Below are positions 16,513-23,700 of a stretch of DNA of 64,000 nucleotides, in pieces. This DNA comes from Roseomonas mucosa ATCC BAA-692 (GTDB lineage Bacteria; Pseudomonadota; Alphaproteobacteria; Acetobacterales; Acetobacteraceae): contig NZ_JHWD01000008.1 of assembly GCF_000622225.1 (NCBI RefSeq), positions 1 to 64,000 of the forward strand. Reading direction: 5' to 3'. The notes under the pieces were generated by a model. It ran no database searches and had not been told where the DNA came from. It saw only the letters and a list, made by a program, of their open reading frames with translations. Made by a program: the position numbers and the translations under genes. How positions within the stretch are numbered: the stretch's first letter is position 1; each line of letters opens with the position of its first letter.

Positions 16513-17676
16513 ATGTCCGCCAGCACAGCCGCCCGCGAGGCCACCCGCACGGGGGCCGATGGCAAGCCCTGCCAGCCGCCCGCCTTTCCTTCCTTCCGCG
16601 CCGACCATGTCGGCAGCCTGCTGCGCCCCGCCGCGCTGCGTGAGGCCCGCCAGGCCCGCGCCGAAGGGAAGCTCTCCGCCGAGGCGCTGCGCCAGGTGGA
16701 GGACGAGCAGATCGCCCGGGTGGTGGCGAAGCAGGAATCGGTCGGCCTGCGTGCCGCCACGGATGGCGAGTACCGCCGTGCCTACTGGCATTACGACTTC
16801 CTGGGCGGGCTGGACGGGATCGAGATCTACGAGCCCGAGGACAAGGTCCAGTTCAAGGGCGCGACGCTCGGCCACAAGCTGCGGGTGAACGGGCGGATCG
16901 GCTGGAAGCCCAGCATGATCGAGGATTTCCGCTTCACCGCCGGCTGCACCTGCCACGCCATCGCCAAGCAGACCATCCCCTCCCCCAGCGTGGTGCATTT
17001 CCGCGGCGGGCGGGAGGCGATCGCACGCGACGTCTATCCGGACATGGACGGGTTCTTCGACGATCTCGGGCGGACCTACGAGGATGCGGTGAAGGCCTTC
17101 CATGCCGCCGGCTGCCGCTATCTCCAGCTCGACGAGGTCAACATCGCCTATCTCTGCGATCCGGAGCAGATCGAAGGGCTGAAGCGGCGCGGCGAGCATG
17201 TGGAGGGGCTGCTCGACATCTATGCCGGCATGATCAATCGCGCGACCCGGGCGCGGCCGCCCGGCATGGCGATGAGCATGCATCTCTGCCGGGGGAATTT
17301 CCAATCCACCTTCGTCGCCTCCGGCGGCTACGAGCCGGTGGCCGAGGTGCTGTTCAACGCCATCGACATCGACGCCTACTTCATGGAGTTCGACGACGAG
17401 CGCTCGGGCGGCTTCGAGCCGCTGCGCTTCGTGCCGCGCGGAAAGAAGGTCGTCGTGCTGGGCATCGTCACCAGCAAAAACGGCACGCTGGAAAGCAAGG
17501 ACGAGCTGAAGCGCCGCATCGACGAGGCGGCGAAGTTCCTGCCGCTGGAACAGCTCGCCATCAGCCCGCAATGTGGCTTCGCCAGCACCCAGGAGGGGAA
17601 CAAGCTCTCCGAGGAGCAGCAATGGGCCAAGCTGCGGCTCTGCGCCGAACTGGCCGAGGAGATCTGGGGGCGCTGA
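16513..17676 (+). CDS. B12-independent methionine-synthase-like protein (MetE C-terminal domain family)
   Basis: 387 residues, a stand-alone MetE-like catalytic barrel (UROD/MetE superfamily, YxjG/YxjH type). DHVGSLLRP near the N-terminus is characteristic. MSMHLCRGNF, MEFDDERSG and ISPQCGFAST supply the His, Cys, Glu and Cys expected to bind the catalytic zinc that activates a thiol for methyl transfer. The full N-terminal folate barrel of classical MetE is absent. Family and the upstream cobalamin riboswitch together point to homocysteine methylation as the B12-free backup for MetH; the methyl donor may differ from that of classical MetE. Single gene, closed by a hairpin at 17695. Confidence 0.88.
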   Translation: MSASTAAREATRTGADGKPCQPPAFPSFRADHVGSLLRPAALREARQARAEGKLSAEALRQVEDEQIARVVAKQESVGLRAATDGEYRRAYWHYDFLGGLDGIEIYEPEDKVQFKGATLGHKLRVNGRIGWKPSMIEDFRFTAGCTCHAIAKQTIPSPSVVHFRGGREAIARDVYPDMDGFFDDLGRTYEDAVKAFHAAGCRYLQLDEVNIAYLCDPEQIEGLKRRGEHVEGLLDIYAGMINRATRARPPGMAMSMHLCRGNFQSTFVASGGYEPVAEVLFNAIDIDAYFMEFDDERSGGFEPLRFVPRGKKVVVLGIVTSKNGTLESKDELKRRIDEAAKFLPLEQLAISPQCGFASTQEGNKLSEEQQWAKLRLCAELAEEIWGR

Positions 17677-17694
17677 GGCCGGGATCACCGGGAT

Positions 17695-17715
17695 CGGGGC
17701 GGCGCGTCCGCCCCG
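17695..17715 (+). terminator. hairpin terminator after the MetE-like gene
   Basis: A perfect 8-bp stem (CGGGGCGG / CCGCCCCG) with loop CGCGT, followed by CTTTCC, 18 bp after the stop codon. Confidence 0.6.
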
Positions 17716-17907
17716 CTTTCCCGGAGGCATGGCCGGAAGGGTAACGGCGGGGGCACCGCTGGCCATGCCAGCCCCGCGGCAAGCGCGGGAGCAGGTGTGG
17801 CTGGCGCGCGGCCTTTCGTGGCCCCATGCCTTCCGGACATGGGGAGCGGCGATGGCGCGGGCAGAATGGCCGCGTTGCGCCGGAACGACAGGTTTTCAGG
17901 AGGTTCG

Positions 17908-17957
17908 TGGTGGGCGCGACAGGGATTGAACCTGTGACCTTCCCCGTGTCAGGGGGA
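17908..17957 (-). repeat. displaced 3' fragment of tRNA-Val(GAC): integration attachment site
   Basis: Read on the minus strand, the 3' half of a tRNA is perfect: anticodon stem TCCCC/GGGGA around loop CTGACAC (anticodon GAC, Val), a five-base variable loop, a T-arm ACAGG-TTCAATC-CCTGT, acceptor strand CGCGCCC, then ACCA. The D-arm and the matching 5' acceptor strand (expected GGGCGCG) are missing, so it cannot be a working tRNA. It sits 160 bp before a tyrosine integrase. This is the typical scar left when an element integrates in a tRNA 3' end and supplies its own replacement 3' part at the other end. Confidence 0.85.
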
Positions 17958-18116
17958 AACCTATCGCCCCAAAGCCTCCCAAACCTCCTGATCTATCCCA
18001 TCAAGTGTCTGAATTAACTTGCTAAAAGACCCTATTAGGCTTGATTGCGTTTGCGACTCTTTGCCCTCTTGTGCTACCTAGATGTTACCTAGTTCACCGC
18101 GAGGGTTGAAGAGAGA

Positions 18117-19406
18117 ATGGCCGCGAAGATCACCCTGAAAGAGTGCCGCTCTCTCGGCCAAGGCGAAGAGCTTTGGGATAGCGTCGTGAAGGGCTTCGGC
18201 ATCCGTCGCCAGCAAAGCGACGCGGTTAGCTTCGTCCTGCTCTACCGCACCAAGGACGGGCGCCAACGCCGCTTCACGATTGGCCGCTTCGAATCGCCCT
18301 GGAAGCCCGAAGAGGCACGCAAGGAAGCGCAGCGGCTTCTAGCGGAAGTCGCCAAGGGCAATGACCCTGCCGAAGCGAAGCAGGAAGCGCGTAGCTCCAT
18401 GAGCGTTGCCGAGCTTTGCGAAGCTTACATGAAGGCTGCCGAGAAAGGCTTAATCCTGAATCGGCAAGGCCAAGCGAAGAAGGCCACGACACTCAGCCGC
18501 GACCATAGCCGGATCAATGCCAACATCGTTCCGCTGATCGGCCATTTGAAAGCGAATGCCGTCACTCAGAAGGACATTCGCGAGTTCATGACGGCGATCA
18601 TGGAAGGCAAGATCAAGAAGCGGACCAAGCTGGACAAGCCCCGTGCCGTATCGAACATCAGGGGCGGCAATGGCGCTGCGGCGCGGACCATGAGCTTCCT
18701 GGGCGGCATCTTCTCCTGGGCCGTGTCCGAGGGCATTCGAGCCGACAACCCATGCCAAGGCATCCGCAAGCCCGCTGACGGCGTGAGGCAGCGGCGGCTA
18801 GGGGACAAGGAATATGCCGCCCTGGCCTATGGGCTGACGGCAGCCGCCCTACCGGGCGGGGATCAGAAGCCAGTTCCGGCCCCTGCCCTCGCCCTCGCCC
18901 GTTTCCTGGCCCTGACAGGCTGGCGCATGGGCGAGGCTTTGAAACTGACATGGGGTGAAGTCGATATCGCGAAGCGGATCGCGACGCTGACGGATAGCAA
19001 GACCGGTCGCAGCGTTCGGCCTCTCTCCGAAGCGGCTTGCAAGATCATTACGGAACAGCCTCGCATTGAGGGCCGCGAAATCGTCTTCATGCCCGCCAAA
19101 GGAGGCGAAGAAGCCACGATGACGGGCTTCCCCAAGGCGCTCGCTCGCATCGTGAAGGCTGGCAACCTACCGGAAGACATTACCGCGCATGTTCTGCGGC
19201 ATAGCTTCGCAAGCCTTGCGGCTGATCTTGGCTACTCAGATAGCACGATTGGTGAACTGATCGGCCATCGCAACGGCGCCGGTATCACTCGCCGCTATAT
19301 CCATCGGTCAGATGCCGTGTTGCTCGCCGCTGCCGATGCCGTGGCTAACAAGACGCTCGAACTCATGAGCGAGAAGAAGCCGGAAGCAGTCAGCGAGGCG
19401 GCATAA
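18117..19406 (+). CDS. int: tyrosine recombinase / integrase
   Basis: 429 residues: an N-terminal DUF4102-type arm-binding domain (about 1-90; WDSVVKGFGIRR, FTIGRFESPW), a SAM-like core-binding domain (about 95-220) and a catalytic domain. The catalytic residues are visible: R270 (GWRMGEA), K295, H358 and R361 (HVLRHSFA), H384 (LIGHRN) and Y394 (RRYIH). All are intact, so the protein may still be active. It reads away from the tRNA-Val fragment, as expected for an integrase encoded at the attachment end. A GC hairpin (19409-19440) ends the gene. Confidence 0.95.
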   Translation: MAAKITLKECRSLGQGEELWDSVVKGFGIRRQQSDAVSFVLLYRTKDGRQRRFTIGRFESPWKPEEARKEAQRLLAEVAKGNDPAEAKQEARSSMSVAELCEAYMKAAEKGLILNRQGQAKKATTLSRDHSRINANIVPLIGHLKANAVTQKDIREFMTAIMEGKIKKRTKLDKPRAVSNIRGGNGAAARTMSFLGGIFSWAVSEGIRADNPCQGIRKPADGVRQRRLGDKEYAALAYGLTAAALPGGDQKPVPAPALALARFLALTGWRMGEALKLTWGEVDIAKRIATLTDSKTGRSVRPLSEAACKIITEQPRIEGREIVFMPAKGGEEATMTGFPKALARIVKAGNLPEDITAHVLRHSFASLAADLGYSDSTIGELIGHRNGAGITRRYIHRSDAVLLAAADAVANKTLELMSEKKPEAVSEAA

Positions 19407-19408
19407 GA

Positions 19409-19440
19409 AGGGCGGCAAAGGCTTCTGCCCCTGCCGCCCT
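19409..19440. terminator. bidirectional hairpin between integrase and convergent gene
   Basis: AGGGCGGCA / TGCCGCCCT, nine perfect pairs with a 14-nt loop, starting 2 bp after the integrase stop and lying before the end of the convergent gene at 19473. Its right arm overlaps a CTGCCGCCCTG repeat that recurs in the island. Confidence 0.55.
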
Positions 19441-19472
19441 GATCCTGGCCCTAGGCTGGCCGCTGGCGCCGC

Positions 19473-20126
19473 TTAGCGGAGGCCGAAGGCCACCGGGGGC
19501 GTAGCCCCCCTGCCGCCCTGGCTAGGCCCCTGGCCCTGATCCTCGCTCGCTCGCCGCCCACCGTTGGAACTGCCACCGGAAGCCCCGCTTCCAGAAGCCT
19601 TGCTGGGATTTTTCAAAGACCAATAGAAAATATCGACAAGTCGTCCCTTCGGCGAACTCTCATGCGGTGCGGCGCGATCTGCGGTAAGGAAGTCATAGAG
19701 CCTATGATGGCTGTCGCAACCAAGCACGCTTGGCTCGCCATCCTTGCCAGCAACGCGAACCGGCTCTTCCGAACCCTTCACGAATACAGCGGGCTTGCCT
19801 TCGTGCAACCGCCATTCGTAAAGCGTGCCGAACAAAATATTGAATGTGTCAGCTTCAACGGCAACTTCGTTGACGAAGTTCTCAACCGGCCAATTCAGCG
19901 TGTAATTCGCAATCTGCTTATTTGCCTCTTCAAGCTTGCCCTGCATCTCGGCAAGTGTCGCCGCGCCTTCGGTCTTGGCAGTCTCCAACTCGGCCTTCGC
20001 GGTCTTCAAAGCTTCAACAGCTTCCCGCTTCTCGGCAAGGATCGCTTCCCGGTTGCCCTTAACTGCGATAATTTCGGCCTCAAGTTCAGCGATGCGAGCA
20101 TTCGCCTGTTCAATGGTATCAGCCAT
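19473..20126 (-). CDS. coiled-coil protein of the island, unknown function
   Basis: 217 residues. Residues about 1-75 form a continuous charged coiled coil (IEQANARIAELEAEIIAVKG and following heptads). A central globular part (about 80-170; LNWPVENFVNEVAVEADTFN, YEWRLHEGKPAVFVKG) follows, with a Gly/Ser-rich tail. No family is recognised. It is the last gene of the minus-strand run beginning at the AlpA-like gene. Phage scaffold, regulatory or accessory roles are all possible. The tail is encoded by a GC-rich repeat-like stretch that also holds a hairpin, so the true C-terminus may be recent. Confidence 0.7.
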   Translation of the reverse strand: MADTIEQANARIAELEAEIIAVKGNREAILAEKREAVEALKTAKAELETAKTEGAATLAEMQGKLEEANKQIANYTLNWPVENFVNEVAVEADTFNILFGTLYEWRLHEGKPAVFVKGSEEPVRVAGKDGEPSVLGCDSHHRLYDFLTADRAAPHESSPKGRLVDIFYWSLKNPSKASGSGASGGSSNGGRRASEDQGQGPSQGGRGATPPVAFGLR

Positions 20127-20143
20127 TTTAAAATCCTTTCCTG

Positions 20144-20431
20144 TTAACCAATTCGCTTGCCGTTACGGAACTCAACAACCTGCCGTCCAACAATCGGATT
20201 GAGCGGCGCATTGCGGAACATCTTGGAAGTCACTTCAACCCGGTTATGCTTCTGGCAAAGCTTCTTCGGGCGAAAATTACCGTTGGTCATACTGAATACG
20301 AAAGCCGATCCGCAGCATTCGCAATTAGTTTTCCAACCGACAATTCCTTCATTCACTTCAATGCACTTGAATAAGTTCTCTTCGCACTCAATGATCGTTC
20401 CAACCGCCGGGAACAACTTATATTCGAGCAT
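20144..20431 (-). CDS. small cysteine-containing island protein, possible zinc binder
   Basis: 95 residues, basic towards the C-terminus. It has five cysteines: one in EENLFKCIEV, three in NCECCGSAF and one in KKLCQKH, a pattern that could bind zinc. No family is recognised. The gene lies 7 bp beyond the primase-helicase stop and 17 bp before the coiled-coil gene, all on the minus strand, so these three are probably one transcript. Low GC supports membership of the island. Confidence 0.65.
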   Translation of the reverse strand: MLEYKLFPAVGTIIECEENLFKCIEVNEGIVGWKTNCECCGSAFVFSMTNGNFRPKKLCQKHNRVEVTSKMFRNAPLNPIVGRQVVEFRNGKRIG

Positions 20432-20438
20432 TTGTCAT

Positions 20439-22493
20439 TCAAACTCCATTGAGGTTCCGCTGCGCTTCATATTCCCTGCGTCGCTCCATAATTGTATTGA
20501 TGCCAATGCTAATCCCATCCCGCTTTAGGTTTTCGACGCACTGACGAAGCGGAAGGCCAGATGATACCGCCATATTGATTTGCGTTTCGCGATCAATGTC
20601 TCTATCCAAATCCACTACGAGCGACTTTTTGTTCCACTCCGGTATTTCTTGCTCCTTCAAAATAAGCTTCATCTTTCGCCCGCCTTCTTGATCTTTCAGC
20701 TTCTTGATGGTTAAATCAATTTTCTTAGTCTTTTCAATATCCCTATCGAGGAAAATCTCGCCATCAAAATTGCTCACAATGGACGAACTTCCTCGAGCGC
20801 GGTCTTTATTGAAATGCCCGGTATGATGTAGGACCAAGACAGAGCATCCGGGAAAGATGGCCTTGATTTTGTCCATTCCGCTAGTAAAAATACCAACGTC
20901 TTTTGATGAATTCTCGTCACCCACGCCAAATGCTCTTGCCAGGGTATCAATCACGATTAGCGAAGGTAAACCATGAGCTTCAACTAGCGATTCAATAACC
21001 TCAATGGTCTCATCCACATTCTTTTGTTCGGTCATGGCAGGGAGACGGTTCGCGACGAATAGCGGAATGTCATCCATCGAGACATCATGATAGTTCGCCC
21101 AAGCTCTAATCCGCTTTGCCAATCCCGCCTTCCCTTCACCGGCAAGATAAAACACCGGCGACCGGCGCATAACTTTATCACCAAGAAAATCTATCCCGGT
21201 TGCAACGCTACATGCCATTGCGAGGGCATAGAAAGATTTACCAACGCGCGAAGCTGCGATAACGCTCGTTATAGAGTCAACTTCAAGAACCTTCTCGATA
21301 AGCCATTCTTCTTTGTTGTCCTCAATATCCTTTGCCATTTTAAACTCCAACTTCAACTTGTCAGCCTTTGGCGGCTGCCAAGCGTTCGATTGCGGCGCTT
21401 GCTGAACAGGCTTCGCGGCATTGCTATTCGGGTTGATCCAGCCGCGCTTCTGCGCTTCGGTGAAGATCAAATTCAAACCGCCATCGGCAGCGGTGGCAGC
21501 ATCCCAAAGCTCGCGATTCTTGCGCTGATCGTAAGAACCGTCATTTGCGGCGGCGCTCCATCGATCAAACACCGGCCATCCGCTTTCACCCTCAGCCTTG
21601 AGCGCGATCATGGCATGGCGCCAGAAGCCGCCCTTCGTCGGTGGGATGGCCCATAGCGCCGCTTCGGCCTCGGCTAGCCGCGTGCTGTTGCCCGCCGATC
21701 CTGCTGGGGCATAGGCCGTCGCATCGAACCTGAACGCCACGCCGCCGCTAGGGCTGGCCGCAGGAGCGGGGAACGGCAGGACATTGCCCGGCGCCGGGGC
21801 GGCAGCCTGCCCTTCGGGCAGGGAACCCGCCCCCGTGGCGACAGCCACGGGCTGCCGCTCCGGGAAAGCCGCGCGAAGCTGATCCGCCGTGAATGGCTCG
21901 CCATCGCGCTTGAACGCAACTTCCGAAAAGAATCCTGGCGTGTTCTTATTCCAAGCGAAGCCCGGAAGCCTCATTACACGACTTGGATTAATAACTGTCT
22001 TATCGCTTTCAAAATACGCGACAAGACGCTGTTGCATCGCACTGAACTCAGCAACCGGAAGATCGGAGACTTTCCAATAGACGTGGAATTTTCCCGGCGA
22101 ACTTCGAACGATGAGATGGGGAACAACACCGATCTTCTCGATATCAGTAAAATACTCGAAAAACTTCTGCTCATTTTCAACAACCTGATCTATGTCAATG
22201 AACACCGACCGAATACGGGTAATATCTTCGTCCTTGTGGCCACCTTCGTTCACCACAAAGAAGATGCCCGCACCGCTATTATTGAGTCCGACAAGTTCGC
22301 GCTCACAATCGGAAGGCCGCACATTCGACTTCGTGCGAATGAGGTTCTTTTTGTTGCGCGACTTGTTATCATCGAACGTGCGAAGATTCCACTTCGCATT
22401 CGGTTCGAAGAAGTCGAGGGTTGATTGAGCAATAGCGATATCGAACTTATTAGCCGGCGTCTGTAGAAAGGCCGGAACTTCACTTGCGGACAT
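20439..22493 (-). CDS. primase-helicase (RepB-type primase, PriCT-2 and RecA-like ATPase)
   Basis: 684 residues in three parts. An archaeo-eukaryotic-type primase domain (about 30-210) has RSVFIDIDQ supplying the acidic metal site and KFHVYWKVSD the later His. A PriCT-2-like helical domain follows (about 270-350; EAEAALWAIPPTKGGFWRHA). The RecA/RepA-like ATPase (about 400-620) has the P-loop IAASRVGKSF and the Walker B LIVIDTLARAFG, and the C-terminal end resembles a helix-turn-helix. Such proteins start replication of phages, satellites and plasmids. The P-loop has Ala-Ala-Ser-Arg in place of the usual glycines. The linker at about 210-270 is encoded by much more GC-rich DNA than the rest. 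Confidence 0.85.
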   Translation of the reverse strand: MSASEVPAFLQTPANKFDIAIAQSTLDFFEPNAKWNLRTFDDNKSRNKKNLIRTKSNVRPSDCERELVGLNNSGAGIFFVVNEGGHKDEDITRIRSVFIDIDQVVENEQKFFEYFTDIEKIGVVPHLIVRSSPGKFHVYWKVSDLPVAEFSAMQQRLVAYFESDKTVINPSRVMRLPGFAWNKNTPGFFSEVAFKRDGEPFTADQLRAAFPERQPVAVATGAGSLPEGQAAAPAPGNVLPFPAPAASPSGGVAFRFDATAYAPAGSAGNSTRLAEAEAALWAIPPTKGGFWRHAMIALKAEGESGWPVFDRWSAAANDGSYDQRKNRELWDAATAADGGLNLIFTEAQKRGWINPNSNAAKPVQQAPQSNAWQPPKADKLKLEFKMAKDIEDNKEEWLIEKVLEVDSITSVIAASRVGKSFYALAMACSVATGIDFLGDKVMRRSPVFYLAGEGKAGLAKRIRAWANYHDVSMDDIPLFVANRLPAMTEQKNVDETIEVIESLVEAHGLPSLIVIDTLARAFGVGDENSSKDVGIFTSGMDKIKAIFPGCSVLVLHHTGHFNKDRARGSSSIVSNFDGEIFLDRDIEKTKKIDLTIKKLKDQEGGRKMKLILKEQEIPEWNKKSLVVDLDRDIDRETQINMAVSSGLPLRQCVENLKRDGISIGINTIMERRREYEAQRNLNGV

Positions 22494-22917
22494 TAGGACG
22501 CTCCCAATTCCTAGTCATATAATCAAGCCGATCTAACTTGCCTCGTGTTTCGAACATGAGATTCGAAATCCAACGATCAAACGTCCATTCCAAAATTATA
22601 TCCCGGTCCGGAGTGTAGATGATCGCATCTAATCCAGGGCAAGACCGCTCTTTCATTCCATTGCAACGCCAAAGGAATGATACGCTGACAAAGGTCCGCT
22701 GATGATACGATCCGACTTTGGTGTATCCGCCAATTAGTTGAGGATCATAAGAGCGTTCGCGAGGAATGCTTACGGCAATTGTCGTGTGGCTATCGCGCTT
22801 GTCGGACCAAATGTTATTTGGAATTCGATGAGTGACCTTGGGCAAATTTTCCGCCTGCTCCAAAATCCAATTCCACCTATTGATTACGGCAGGATGGTTG
22901 CGTATATAGTCTGACAT
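22480..22917 (-). CDS. island protein of unknown function
   Basis: 145 residues, basic and rich in Arg, Ile and Trp (INRWNWILEQAENLPKVTHR, IILEWTFDRWISNLMFETRG). No family, signal peptide or membrane segment is recognised. Its 3' end overlaps the primase-helicase start by 14 bp on the same strand, so the two are translationally linked, which suggests a replication or regulation accessory. Confidence 0.65.
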   Translation of the reverse strand: MSDYIRNHPAVINRWNWILEQAENLPKVTHRIPNNIWSDKRDSHTTIAVSIPRERSYDPQLIGGYTKVGSYHQRTFVSVSFLWRCNGMKERSCPGLDAIIYTPDRDIILEWTFDRWISNLMFETRGKLDRLDYMTRNWERPNVRK

Positions 22918-22948
22918 TACTAGTCCCCTTTCTTAAGCATGAAAACTC

Positions 22949-22984
22949 AAGCCCGATGCCCTAGCGGTGTCGGGCTTTTCTTTT
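22949..22984 (+). terminator. hairpin with T-run between AlpA-like gene and replication genes
   Basis: AAGCCCGA / TCGGGCTT, eight pairs with a 13-nt loop, followed on the + strand by TTTCTTTT. The genes around it are on the minus strand, where the tail is the weaker GAGTTTT. It may end the AlpA-like transcript, attenuate read-through into the replication genes, or stop antisense transcription. Confidence 0.55.
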
Positions 22985-23204
22985 ATGCGGCTCGATTTCG
23001 CGGCGGCTGAACCCTAGCCTTTGCCCAATCAAGCAAATCGGCCCAACGATAGATCGTGCGAGTTCCAAACCGGCTATAAGTCGGACCGCAACCGCGAACC
23101 GCATACATTTCAAGGGTCTTTGGGCTGATCGGATATCCCGCTTCGGTCAACGCGGCGGCAGCATCCTTACGAACAAGCAAAGCATCGGCGTTCGTCGGAA
23201 CCAT
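22983..23204 (-). CDS. AlpA-like helix-turn-helix protein (excisionase/regulator)
   Basis: 73 residues of the MerR-like helix-turn-helix type seen in AlpA/Xis proteins: VRKDAAAALTEAGYPISPKT (helix-turn-helix), then YAVRGCGPTYSRFGTRTIYR, a wing pattern typical of the family, and WADLLDWAKAR. It probably controls the direction of integrase action or activates element genes. It is the first gene of the minus-strand early run. The 496-bp upstream region contains an inverted repeat at 23378-23411. Confidence 0.78.
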   Translation of the reverse strand: MVPTNADALLVRKDAAAALTEAGYPISPKTLEMYAVRGCGPTYSRFGTRTIYRWADLLDWAKARVQPPRNRAA

Positions 23205-23377
23205 GACGTTAAATCCTTTTCGCTTTTCGGGACGGGCTGTTTCGGCCCGGTGACGGCATAATTGCTGGCTCTTCTATTGCCCGCAAGCCCTATTTTGGCC
23301 AGTTCCCCATTTTCTCACGAAAAGCAATTACTTTTCCTTCCATTTAGTTCAGCATTTGGAACTAGAGCCGCTTTAAT

Positions 23378-23411
23378 CATCGCGATTATTTGGAGTTTGA
23401 TTATCGCGATG
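23378..23411. promoter_or_regulatory. inverted repeat, candidate operator or origin element
   Basis: CATCGCGAT (23378-23386) is repeated as ATCGCGATG (23403-23411), a perfect nine-base inverted repeat separated by 16 bp. Each arm contains the palindrome ATCGCGAT. It lies about 175 bp upstream of the AlpA-like start. The symmetry suits a dimeric regulator at two sites or an origin-binding protein. Confidence 0.45.
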
Positions 23412-23664
23412 TTTGAAAGGGAATTGCCGCGAGCTTTAAGGGCTATCCTCGATCCCCCGTGCCCAACGGGCACGGCTGCCGCCCTGGCGCTTCCCCTGGC
23501 CCTCGGCAAAGGCCCCAATCCTGCCCAAGAGGATCGGCGCTGGCTGGCCTTGGGCGCGTAGGAGCCATCACCCTGCCCGGAAGCCTCGCAAGGCCCCTGA
23601 CGCGCGCCACTACAAGGGCCATTTGGGCGCCACTAAAGGATGCGCGGTCAGATCAGGGCGGCAG

Positions 23665-23687
23665 TATCGGGGGCTTTGCCCCCGATA
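23665..23687. terminator. hairpin behind the large terminase gene
   Basis: TATCGGGGGC / GCCCCCGATA, ten perfect pairs with loop TTT, 14 bp beyond the terL stop (minus strand). On the + strand it is directly preceded by CAGGGCGGCAG, part of the island repeat family. Confidence 0.6.
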
Positions 23688-23700
23688 GGTTCAGTTCCAA

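Larger units (their letters stand above)
23205..23700. other. 496-bp non-coding control region of the island
   Basis: No gene is supported here. It contains a relatively AT-rich part (23262-23420) with the inverted repeat CATCGCGAT...ATCGCGATG, then a GC-rich part with two copies of the CTGCCGCCCTG repeat (23476-23486, and inverted at 23654-23664) and the hairpin behind the large terminase gene. It may hold the early promoter, operator and possibly the replication origin used by the primase-helicase. Confidence 0.5.

Noticed and set aside
17908-17990. Intact tRNA-Val gene
   Set aside because: Only the 3' half folds; the 5' acceptor strand and D-arm are missing, so it is an attachment scar and not a functional tRNA.
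23262-23561. Plus-strand hydrophobic frame in the island control region
   Set aside because: It has no ribosome site, mixes a hydrophobic stretch with repeat-derived sequence, and lies across the presumed operator and terminator; not supported as a gene.
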